Shown here piece after piece: positions 1 through 10,757 of a stretch of 64,000 bases of DNA. How positions within the stretch are numbered: position 1 is the first letter of the stretch; every line of letters begins with the position of its first letter. Under the pieces are notes generated by a model, which searched no databases, was not told where the DNA came from, and worked only from the letters and a program-made list of their open reading frames with translations. Origin of the DNA: Ophiosphaerella korrae (Eukaryota; Ascomycota; Dothideomycetes; Pleosporales; Phaeosphaeriaceae); NCBI GenBank assembly GCA_028456385.1, contig JALNQF010000019.1, forward strand, positions 248,001 through 312,000, in the 5' to 3' direction. The position numbers and the translations under genes were made by a program.

Positions 1-82
1 TCCAGCGCCGCAGCGGTTTGTTTGCCCCTAAAGAATCTTATACAGGATGCACCCGCTGACGTAGCTTCCGTGCCACAGCATA

Positions 83-2721
83 ATGCCCGAGGTGCCAGAG
101 AATATGCAAGAAAACATTGCACACATGGAGTTAGAGGCCCACGACCCTCGAGGCACCAACGGCCTCATGTCCCCACCAGCCCAGGGATACAATCAATCAC
201 AGCAGCACTTCCCAGCCCGGCAGTCCAGCTACCAGAACGAGCTCCCAGCAAGCGAAGGCCAGTGGCCGTCACGACAAGCAAGCATTTCCTCCACCTTTCG
301 ACAGCCGCCCAATGTGCAGCCCCAGTCTGTGCAACAACAACAACCTTCCCACGACTACAACCAGTTTGTGAATACCCACGAATCCCCCAATTTCTCGCCG
401 TTCCCTAAGCTACCGAACAAGCCGCCCAACGTCCCGCCCTCTGACGATGAAAAGGAAGCAGTTCTGGAGAATGCACGGCTACCGGTACTCAACTCAAATG
501 ACCCGGAAATGCAGCTGGCATGGGCGCAGGATGCGTTGGGTTATGTGGACTCAGCCCAGCTACACGAGCAGCGTATTGCCGAGATCCAGGGCCCCAGACC
601 AGCAACACCTCAGGTTGAGCATCAACTGCGGGTAGATGCACTGAATGTAGTTACCTTTCTAGCAGATCAACACCATCCCAAGGCAACATTCATGCGGGGC
701 ATGTGGCTCGAGTTTGGCAAGTTCGGCATGCGAGCAGACAAGAAAGAAGCTTTCCGTTGCTATTCTCGCGCGGCTGCGAAAGGATACTCTAGGGCCGAGT
801 ACCGTATGGGAATGCAGTTCGAGCAGTCAAACGACCCGATCAAGGCACTCCAACATTACACAGCGGGTGCAGAGCAAGGTGATTCCGCTTCCAACTATCG
901 ACTCGGGATGATGACTCTTCTTGGCCAACACGGGCAACAACAGGATTTTGCTCGAGGTATTCAATTGATTCGGCAAGCCGCGTCAAACGCAGACGAGAAT
1001 GCTCCCCAAGGTGCTTATGTCCTAGGTATGCTACAGGCTCGCGAACTTCCTCAGATCAACGTCCCGGAAATATATCTACCCTACGATGAGAAGTCAGCCA
1101 GGCAAAACATTGAAAAGGCTGCTTACCTAGGCTTTGCCAAAGCTCAACTGAAGATGGGCTCGGCATATGAGCTTTGCAGTTTAGGCTGTGAATTTAACCC
1201 CACTCTGTCGCTGCATTACAACGCACTCGCCTCCCGCCAAGGTGAAGCAGAAGCTGACATGGCCATAAGCAAATGGTTCCTCTGCGGACATGAAGGGGAG
1301 TTTGCCAAGAACGAAGAGCTCGCATACCAGTATGCTCAGCGCGCCGCTATAGCTGGCCTTGCTACAGCAGAGTTTGCAATGGGTTACTTCAACGAGATTG
1401 GCATGCACGTCCCAGGCAATATTGATAAAGCTATCGAATGGTATGAAAAGGCTGAGAAGAACGGCAACAAAGATGCAGCTGCCCGTATAGAGAGTATCTC
1501 CAAGACGCACCGAACTCTATCAAAGAAAGATCATGAAAAAGTGGCAATTAACATGATCAAGTCGAAACATGGCTCAATGCGTGGTCAACGCCCAGCAAGG
1601 CTGCAGAAAGCGGCAGCACCTGAGTTGCCGTCTATAAATGACATCAGCCCTTCGGATTATGGGTCAGATACTTCACCCATCACCACTGCGCCAAGCCGTA
1701 TGGGTAATCGAGCAGATACATCTACTCCTTATCCTATCTCTGATAAGCCCCCGATCCTTGGTAACACACCTTCTTCGCCGCCTTACGAGCGACCTGCTAC
1801 AGTGACGCCATACCCGATGGACAATGGCCCACCACGCCTCGGCCCGCAACGACCTAGTATGGCTGGCGGGTTTGCGCCAGAATTGCGAGCGTCAAGCACC
1901 AGGCCTGTGTCTTCTGCTTTCAGTATCAATCCGAATATTTATCCTGCAGACGGGCGTGGAGGGCCACGACCAGGCCCTGGACCTGATATGGGCCTTCCAT
2001 ATCGGTCTCATACTAGTATAGATAGCATGGGCCCTTCAGCGAGAGGTGGCCGTGTTCCAAGTGGAGGGCGAGGTGCTCCGCTTCCACCAGGGGGTCCCGG
2101 AAGCTACAGACAACCAGGTGGGCCGGGTGCTCAATACCCTGAGCAACAGCCACGACCACAAACTACACAACCACTAGACATTGGATTCACTGCGCCAGAA
2201 GGAGGTAGGAACAAGTTGCAAAAGGTTGGAGCACCTTTGAAGAAGCAGCCTACATTACCTGATATTGGTTATGTTGCGCCGCTCGAACCGCGGCAACACA
2301 CCCGACCGTCAACAGTGCAGCCTGGCCAAGAGAGCAGAATTTCATCACGCCCAGACAGGCCTTCGGCTACTGCGCCTGCTCAGAGTCCTCGTGCTTCTTC
2401 ACGCCCTGGCTCGGCTGGCCGCCCCTCTGTACATGATCCTATGCCTAAACCGAGCAGGGTCGCTACTATACAGCAGGAGCAACAACCAATGAAACCACCG
2501 AAACTAGCATCGGCCCCAGCGCCGGCAGCCAAACCAACAGGTCCTGCCACACCCGCGAAACCATCTACTCCGGCCTCATCCGCTTCGTCAGCGGGTGGTA
2601 AGGGACCAAAAACATTCGATGAAATGGGCATCGGCCAGGCGCCCAAAGAAAATGATTGTGTGAGTTCTCGCGATCTACATTTCTCTGGGATCACTGTTAA
2701 CTCTTCCAGACTGTCATGTAA
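83..2721 (+). CDS. Chitin synthase activator, Skt5/Chs4-like, Sel1 repeats, CAAX end
   Basis: Sel1-repeat protein of the Skt5/Chs4 family, which recruits and activates class IV chitin synthase (Chs3) at the plasma membrane. About 862 aa: a Q/P/S-rich N-terminus, a run of roughly seven Sel1-like helical repeats at about residues 195-470, then a long disordered P/G/S-rich tail. Exons 83-2659 and 2710-2721. The last intron (2660-2709, GTGAGT...CCAG) is needed to reach the true end: splicing gives a C-terminal Cys-Thr-Val-Met, a farnesylation (CAAX) box like those known in this family. Without splicing the frame runs to 2740 and has no CAAX. The start is the first ATG after an in-frame stop at 62-64. 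An acceptor-like CAG at 76-78 leaves open that earlier exons lie outside the window. Family call is firm; the 5' end is not. Confidence 0.88.
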
Positions 2722-3285
2722 ACTGAAAATTACTACATAGCGATGGAAGTTTGAAATTTCTTGCATAGCGGGCTGCATCCATTCGAACGCTTCTTTTACT
2801 TTGCTTGCTTTGAGGATGGTCACTAATTTATTTGTATACCCTTGATAATATATGTTGAAACTTCACGATATGCCATGGTAGGGGTAATAGATAGAATGCA
2901 GGACGTTGCGTTGGAATCACGAAGTCTTTAGTGTGGCGCCAGTTGGTTGGACGCTAATTCCTGAACACGTCTAGTTTTAGAACGCGTGGTCACGTGATAC
3001 CAAATCCGTACCAAGACTGGAAGTATATGGATAGTCACCTATTGACTGGTATCGATTTCGCTGAGAATTAATATCAGTTTCCCGTTGATAGGCCGTAGAT
3101 GTACCGCATTATACAGGTGAAAGACTACGTGTGAGCAGCATTTAAACCAAACATAGGCTAGCGGGAAGCTCGACCGATTAATTAGTGGGGAGGAGCGCGT
3201 CTCGAATTGCTTCACTCCTTGGTAGCGGTCGACTGCACATCAACCCCGCATTCACACAAACAACTCCTGAAATGGGAGTCTGGCC
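2722..3285. other. Intergenic, Skt5-like to SMC6
   Basis: I see no coding region here. It holds the 3' flank of the Skt5-like gene and the presumed SMC6 promoter. No clear TATA box or repeat stands out. Confidence 0.5.
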
Positions 3286-6200
3286 ATGGCTGCGGTGATG
3301 TCTGCAAAACGACCACGCGCCCCTACGAATGGTATTGACGGTGTCGGTGGGAGCCGAAGTACCCAAGCATGTTGAACCATCCCAGCACTGCGAAGTATTG
3401 TGCTAATATACGTAGAACAAACGACCACGAGCTTCACCAACCAAAATTGACGATCGATCCCTAAGCAATGAGAACTCAGACGACCAAAGCGACGATGAAG
3501 CCGGCTTGCGACGCGAAATGGACCAGGACCAGGAACAAATGGTATGGGCTACGCAGCAAGTGCAACGAGATTTCCGTGCGACCGCAAACAAACAGAATGT
3601 CGCAGCAGATTCCGGCATCATCGAGGAAATTCAGTGTGTCAACTTTATGTGCCATGAGTACTTGACTGTACCTTTGGGGCCTCTGATTAACTTCATCATT
3701 GGCCACAACGGCAGCGGCAAGAGTGCGGTGTTAACCGCACTCACTATATGTTTAGGTGGAAAGGCTGCAGCAACAAATCGTGCACAAAATCTCAAAAGTC
3801 TCATCAAGGAGGGCAAGGATCATTCCAGTATCCAAGTGCGAATAAAAAATCAAGGCGCACTTGCGTACAAGCCCTCTCAGTATGGCAACTCGATCATAGT
3901 CGAGCGTCATTTTAACAAGGCTTCCTCAGGTTTCAAGCTGAAGGACCAGAGTGGCAGGATCGTATCGACGAAGAAGGCCGAGTTAGAGGACATCTTGGAC
4001 GCGTTTTCCATGCAAATTGACAATCCTATGAACGTCCTAACCCAGGACATGGCGAGACAGTTCTTGAATAACTCGACTCCTAAAGACAAATACAAGTTCT
4101 TTCTACAAGGGACCCAACTCGAAAACCTAAATAGGGACTACCTACAGATAGAGCAATCTCTCGAGCTCATGAATGCTAGAGCAGAAGTTAAAAAGACGGA
4201 CATTGGTATTCTTCGTAAGCAGATGGAGGACCTAGCTGCGAAAGCTCGACGCGCAGAGAATCTTGAGAAGATAAGAGCTCGTGAAGCAGAAATAGCACAC
4301 CAAGCTCTCTGGGCTCGAGTTGAAGAGGAAGAGATGGCGCTGGCTAAAGTTGATGAAGAGCTTACGAGAATTGACGGACTCATTGAAAAACGAAAAGGCG
4401 TAGTAGACGAAGCGACAGTGGCGTTTGAACGCTCCGACACGGCTCATGCGGCAGCTAAACAGCGCGTAGTAGATGTTGAAGCCGAACTAGAGCCAGCAAA
4501 ACAAGAAGTAGAGGAGCTGAAGGCAGTTTTCAGCGCCTCCAAGCAAAAACTAATCGCATTGAAGGCTGACGAGCGTAACGCCGTTTCAGACGTAAAAGCC
4601 AAAGGAAATCTGGTAAAAAAGTGCCAAACAGAGATGCAACAACTCCGTCAGCGCCAGGCAGAAGCCGACAACGGACACTATGCCGAGAAGGTCCAAGAGT
4701 TGGAAGACGCTAAAGCAAATTTAGAGCAGGCGAAAGCGATACTCACCACACACACTAATGAGCTTCCGGCTTTAGGCAACGAGATCAAGGCTCTTCTCGT
4801 ACAGAAGCGCGCTGCGGACCAAGCACTTCAAACGCTGCAAGACGAAGAGCGTACAGTTAGTAGAAACATCGAGGGTCTTAAGGGCGGGCAGCGCAACTGG
4901 ATCGACGGATACCCAAATCCTGCAAATCTGCAAAAGTTATTACGAGCTATTGATAATGAGGCAAGGTTCCGCGAAAAGCCAGTTGGCCCCATGGGTCGGT
5001 ACGTAAAAGTGACGCGCCCCGAATGGGGCTACATACTAGAAAAGCAGTTTGGAAACAGCTTGAACGCCTTCGCCGTGACTAGTCGCCCAGATCAGACTAC
5101 ACTTTTTGAATTGATGAAAAGATACAATTGGCAGGCCCCGGTCTACATTAGCAAGTCAGCACCGATGGATACAACGCCACATGAACCAGATCCTAGTCTA
5201 TTGACTTGGATGAGAGCTCTGAAGATTGAAAACCATCTCGTTCGCAATTCGTTTATCGTCAACCAAGCTATCGACCAAACAGTTCTTTTTGAGTCGCGTG
5301 ACGAAGGCTATAGGTTTATGGCTGATCGTGGTCCACTTTACAAGAATGTAAGGATGTGCTTCACGTTTGCAGATGGTGATAAGAGAAGGGGTCGGGTTTT
5401 CAACAGAACCGGCAGTGGTGGCCTCAACGAGAGTCCGATCGATCAGTACCAAGGGATCCTGCGTATGCAGGCGGACAAGGAAGACCAAATCAGGCAAGAG
5501 CAAGTCCGCCTCGAAGGCGTCCGACGAGAAGTGCGAGATCATGAAAAGGTAGCCAGCGACTTGCAAACCAAAGTCAACAACAGTCGAAGCAGTGAGCAAG
5601 ATCAAATACGGCAAAACAAGCGACTTCGAATTGCCTATCAGAAAGCATCCGACACTGTGCAACGTTTAGAAGAGGAGTTAAGCGACGCGACACCTGACGC
5701 AGCAGCTATTGACGTCCTTCAAGACACACTAACGGAAGCCCAGGATGAACTCGGACGCGCAGAGGGCGTTTATGAGGATATGCTTCTGCAACAAATCAAC
5801 CTCAATGCCGAGAACAAAACGAACAAGGAAAAGCTAGAAGATGCACAAAAGTCCGTCAGTGAGCTTGTTTTCAAACTCGATAAAGCCAAATCTGCAGTCA
5901 GGAAGTACCAAGGCCAGCGAGAAGATGATCTGAAGAAAAAGAATGTAGCTGTTGAGCAAGTTATCAATGCAGAGAAGAACAGGAAAGTATGGGAGGATGA
6001 ACGGAATTTAGTACAGGCTGAGGTTGATAGCTATGTTAGGATTGCGGAGGAAACCTGTCCGCAGCGTGTTGCTATTCCTCGCGGCAAAACGTCCGAGGAC
6101 CTGGGTAACACACTACAGAAGTTAGTAAAAACAAGAAGAGAAACGGAGAAAGAACTAGGCGGCTCGCAGGACGAACTCCTACGGGCCGCCAATGAAGCAA

Positions 6201-6894
6201 AGAGGGTGCATCAAGAAGCAAGAAAAGAGTTTGACAACATCGAGGGCTTGAAGACGGTCAGTTTAATTAATATTGTTGCTATGAGCTATATGACTAACTT
6301 GTTACTAGCATCTCATCGGCACTCTGAACAATCGCCAGCAGCGATGGCAGCAGTTTCGGTCAGGTATCTCCGTCCGAGCGCGGGTCACTTTCAACTACCT
6401 ACTCAGTGAGCGAAAGTTCCGCGGCAGTCTTAATATTGACCACAAGAATGGCCTACTTGACATTCATGTAAGGGAGGTTTACTCAAAGGATCTGAACTTT
6501 TATTAACTCTCTAGGTTCAACCAGACATTACGGAGAGAAGCGGGGACGGCAGGCAAACAAAGACGCTATCTGGTGGCGAGAAATCCTACTCGACTGTCTG
6601 CCTCCTACTTGCGCTCTGGGATGCTATGGGCTCGCCCATTCGCTGCCTTGATGAATTGTAGGTGGCCCGCTGGTTTGTTGATCTCTTGCTAACGTATACA
6701 GTGATGTTTTCATGGACAGCGTCAATCGTGAGCGTAGCATGGAGATGATTATTCAGGCCGCGCGACGTTCGATGGGGCGTCAATTCATCTTCATCACCCC
6801 ACAGTCGATGAACAATATCGGCCATGCATCCGATGTCAAGATCATTCGCATGAGTGATCCGGAGCGCAACCAGACAGCACTCACTTTCGGTTGA
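3286..6894 (+). CDS. smc6: SMC6, Smc5/6 complex ATPase
   Basis: Structural maintenance of chromosomes protein 6, a subunit of the nuclear Smc5/6 complex in recombinational repair and sumoylation. About 1,130 aa. Walker A is GHNGSGKS, coded near 3700-3725; two long coiled coils flank a hinge (about 4870-5400); signature LSGGEKS lies near 6575; Walker B reads LDEFDVFMD across the last intron. Exons end with a firm series: 3416-6256, 6309-6467, 6515-6657 and 6702-6894, with introns of 52, 47 and 44 nt. The 5' end is uncertain. The frame opens after a TAG acceptor at 3413-3415, so a first exon is needed. An ATG at 3286 starts a basic MAAVMSAKRPR-type N-terminus but needs a weak donor at 3343; an ATG at 3329 fits the better GTACCC donor at 3359. 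Confidence 0.92.
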
Positions 6895-7436
6895 TGATGC
6901 AGGGATTAGATGATAGACATGGGTTGTTCTTGAGTTGAGGCGCATCTGGAGTCGGGTATCTGAATGCGGGCGGCACTATGTAGCATTGCTTTTTATTGGG
7001 TATACCCACAGAACTTGGACTTGGCGCTCTGGCGTGCCGGACCAAAAGCAGTAAGCAATAGATGGCATACTTTCGCATTATGCATGCTGCTGTGTTTGAG
7101 AGCAAGAATGGGCCGGATGCGGCATGGCGGGAGGTGGATGGTGAAGGATAAGACGCGTGATACAGTCAGCGGTTGCACGGGGAACGGGGTTTGGTGGGCG
7201 GATGAGCAGCGGCAGGGTCCCCAGGCCTAGCCTGTCTAGATTAGGCGGATCCGACAACACAGCACCAACCTCGTCCAGTCCACGCGTGTCATGTCGTGCT
7301 GAATCTCACGCAACCGTCCTGGCACCGACGCTGGCACCGACTGGTTTGCTGCCGTGTTGTTTCTCGCTTGGCTTGCCACTGCGCTGAGGCTGCACACGCG
7401 CACCTATGCTTGCGACCACCAGCCCCAGCGCGCAAC
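6895..7436. other. Intergenic, SMC6 to F-box gene
   Basis: No coding region recognised. The stretch from about 7250 is open in the F-box frame but precedes its first ATG, so I treat it as 5' leader and promoter. Confidence 0.45.
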
Positions 7437-10218
7437 ATGGCCTCCTCCCCGCTCTCGTTCTCTGCGCCCGGTAGCCCCAGGACGACGTCGCCGCTGCCCT
7501 CGGACGGAGACAGCGCCGATGAAATGCATTCCATGGCCACCCAACACGAAGCAGCCGCTGTGAGCAGGACTGCCGTGGCCACGAGCGCTGCTGCTCCGGC
7601 GAAAGAGAAGGCTGCCAAGGGGCCACTGCGACTGCTGGACCTGCCCGTCGACCTGCTCAGAGAAATCATCCACCAGCTCCCCCACACCAACGACCTCACA
7701 TCCCTCTCGCTCTGCCATTCCGCCCTGCACCGCCTCACCATCCCATGCATCTACTCGCGCTTCGACATTGTTTGGCCAGACGAAAGTAACCACACCGAGC
7801 CGCGGTCTGGCGTTGATGCCCTCACCTATGGCCTGGCCACACTGGTCATGGGAGATGATGGCTTCCCCCACCAAAACCGACTGCGACATCAAGGCGCCGC
7901 CCCGAATGTCGTTAAAACTGCGCCTACGCCCTACCCCATTGCACCCCGGCGCTTTGGCAACTACTACAGCCAGTTCACTAAGAAGTTCTCCCTCGGCAAT
8001 GGACCGCCCGCATGGGTGCAGGAGTACATGATCACGAAAGAGGGCGGAAAGATGTTGGGAACGCTGGTTGCGTTGGCGGTGGCGCGCATGATCAATCTCG
8101 AGACTTTTGTCTGGGACATGCCGACTGGGGTTCTGCGCGACGTCTGGCTTGCGCTGTCTAGCCTGGCCCACCGTAGTGACGGCGAAGAGTGCCGCTTAGA
8201 TCGACTCTGGGTCAGGTGGCATGATAACACAATCGATACGCCCATACCCCCACCCGCACCACCAATGATTCTCAATAATATTGGCGTTCCTCCACCACCT
8301 CCTCCACCCAATGCCACACATCCGAGCGGTATCGGCATGGTCCAGGTCCCAAGTGTCGTACCTCAGCCATATATCCCGAGCAGTGTATCTGCAATAGATC
8401 GCGTTGAGCACCCAACCTTCTCTGTCATCCCTGCGCTGAAGAGCTTGAGCGTGCTAGACATCGATGAACTGCCATATCTAGACGAAATGAGCATACTCGT
8501 TGCGCGATCCCACAGAAAATTACGCGAACTTCGAGTTGGTATCGCGCCTCATGCACAGCAACGGGACTGGGTCACGGTATGGGAAGGCGATGGCCTGCAA
8601 CAAGTAGATTACACTACCAGTTCGACAGCTGCAAGCTCAATAGGCGAGAAGAGATTGGGTGGTATACTTGGCATATTGGTTGGCCGAATCCATAACATGC
8701 GCCATTCGGAGGATTCGCAAACCCTCAAGCGAGCCACAGGCGGACCGGCGGAGCGTCCAGTCGAGGCGATGCCGAGCAAATCAACACTTTTGAATCCTCT
8801 ACCGTCGATAAGTAATCTCTCGATGCAAGACCGGGAAACAGAACAAGATGTAGATCACTTCGGCAATCCAATGGAGGAGCCACACACTACCGAAGCCATT
8901 AGTTCGTTTGATGAGTTACCAGTAATTGGGGCGGAACAAGTTACATCGCCACTAGCCAGTGTGGATAGAACGCCATCGAAACAACCTGCTGTGCCGATAA
9001 CTCACGGAACACGAGACGGCTCGTACGACTCACCCGAAAAAGTGCCGGAAAAGCCCCTGGTTGGCAAATTAAAACTCGAGGTTCTGGAGCTTGAACGGGT
9101 GCCACTTTCTGTGTCTGTGTTACGCAGAGCGTTCGACTGGTCAATATTATCGACTTTGACATTGTTGCACTGCAGTAACCATGAGCAATTGTGGAAAGTC
9201 TTACGGCGGCAGTATACTCCCCGCCCGCCTTATCCTGGATCCCCATCAACATCCAAGGCATACAAGGCATCATATACCCTCCGAACAGACTACCAGCTGA
9301 ACCTGAAGCGGATACATACGAACACCGTGTCGCCCTCGCTGATCACATTTCTGAAGGAAACACTAGCACCTAATACCTTAGAAGTGTTGTTTCTACAAGA
9401 AGGACGCTCATATTCGTCTACAGTCACTGTGGATGCGATTTATAGAGGCCCAATGCGGAGGCATAAGGCTAGCTTGAAGAAGCTAATGATTGACAGTGGT
9501 GAAAAGGGGCCTGACGGCCACACACCTGCAAGTTCGAGATGGCGACGATGGATGTTGAATCGCGAAATACTCACATTTATTACTAGTGGGCGTATGAGTA
9601 ACTTGCGAGAACTTGCAGTTGCTATTGATTACAAAGATTGGGTAAGTCGTGCAAAGTGAGGCTTGAGCGTCATCACTAACAGCTGGGCAGCATCACTTCC
9701 TCCAACGTCTTCCATACATCCCACACATTCGCTCACTTTACATACCTTTCATAGCTGACCATACACATGGAAGCAACATCGATTTGCGCGAATTAGCGTA
9801 TCAGATTCTCGACATTGTACATCTGCGTCCAGAGATCGAACTTTGCTACATGGGTCTGTTGACAAAATGCTTTGAAATTTTAGAAAATCGTCCCTCAAAT
9901 TATGACCTCCGCCACGATGGTATGCACGCAGATGGTCACGATTCAGGATATGTAGCGCATGATCCGATGCCATCTGATGATGAGAGCGATGCTGCCACCG
10001 AAGACGAGGATGAGGATGAAATGGAAGAGGGTGCGGTGATGGCTGGTAGTGACACGACAACTGAAGACGAGGCGAGCGACGATGCGGATCAAGAAAGCGA
10101 CGATGAGTCGTTCTTGCAAGAGTCGCACCGGGGCCCGAAACTGCGGGTGAGAGAGATTTTGTTCTATGAAGAGCGCGTCGAGGCGTTTAGGCGGCGGCAC
10201 GGCGTGCTGAGGCCATAA
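7437..10218 (+). CDS. F-box protein with acidic C-terminus
   Basis: Large F-box protein, about 910 aa, expected to act as a substrate receptor of an SCF ubiquitin ligase. Exons 7437-9641 and 9691-10218; the 50-nt intron (GTAAGT...GCAG) leaves the frame intact. The F-box is at about residues 65-110 (LLDLPVDLLREIIHQLP, then LSLCHSALHRLTIP). A proline run sits near 8245-8315. The rest looks like irregular leucine-rich material, and the C-terminus carries a strongly acidic D/E stretch (9960-10115). The ATG at 7437 was chosen because the open frame upstream has only non-ATG starts. The substrate cannot be told from sequence. Confidence 0.82.
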
Positions 10219-10757
10219 TGGGGTCGGAAAGGATTGGGTCGAAGTGCGTTTATATGGGGGAAACAATGGGAAAGCGCTGGGCGAAGGCGAAATATGGCGC
10301 CTATAACGCATGCGTAACTCGCGGGATGAGGGATGATCATGACTTTGGAGTAGGGTATCTAGGTATTTTGTTGAGTGATGCTGGGTTTTATTTCATCCTC
10401 AATGTAGTTTTAGAGTAGGCCATAACCTCCTGTCTGCCTGGGCGCAGATTGTGCCTGCAACAAATGCTAGGCTTTTCAGTCGTGTCGATGGGTGTGGGTT
10501 CTATTTAGAGACGGTGAAGATGCACGTGAATTCGCGTTCGCGTTTTCATCCAAGCTCAAGGGAGCGCGACCCACCAAGACGAGGCATGGCAAAACAAACA
10601 GCACGCTTTGAACCTCACCCATAACCTACGCAAGGCTAGAAAGCGTCACAAGCGTGTGCTATGCCTTTCCCGTTGACCGCATCCCCCTAATATCGGCCCG
10701 CAACAGAAGCCATCGTAAACACTGCTCTAGCGGGGCTCCGCAGCACCTCCGCAATCC
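10219..10757. other. Intergenic, F-box gene to APC2
   Basis: No coding region supported. It should contain the F-box 3' UTR and the APC2 promoter. Confidence 0.45.
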
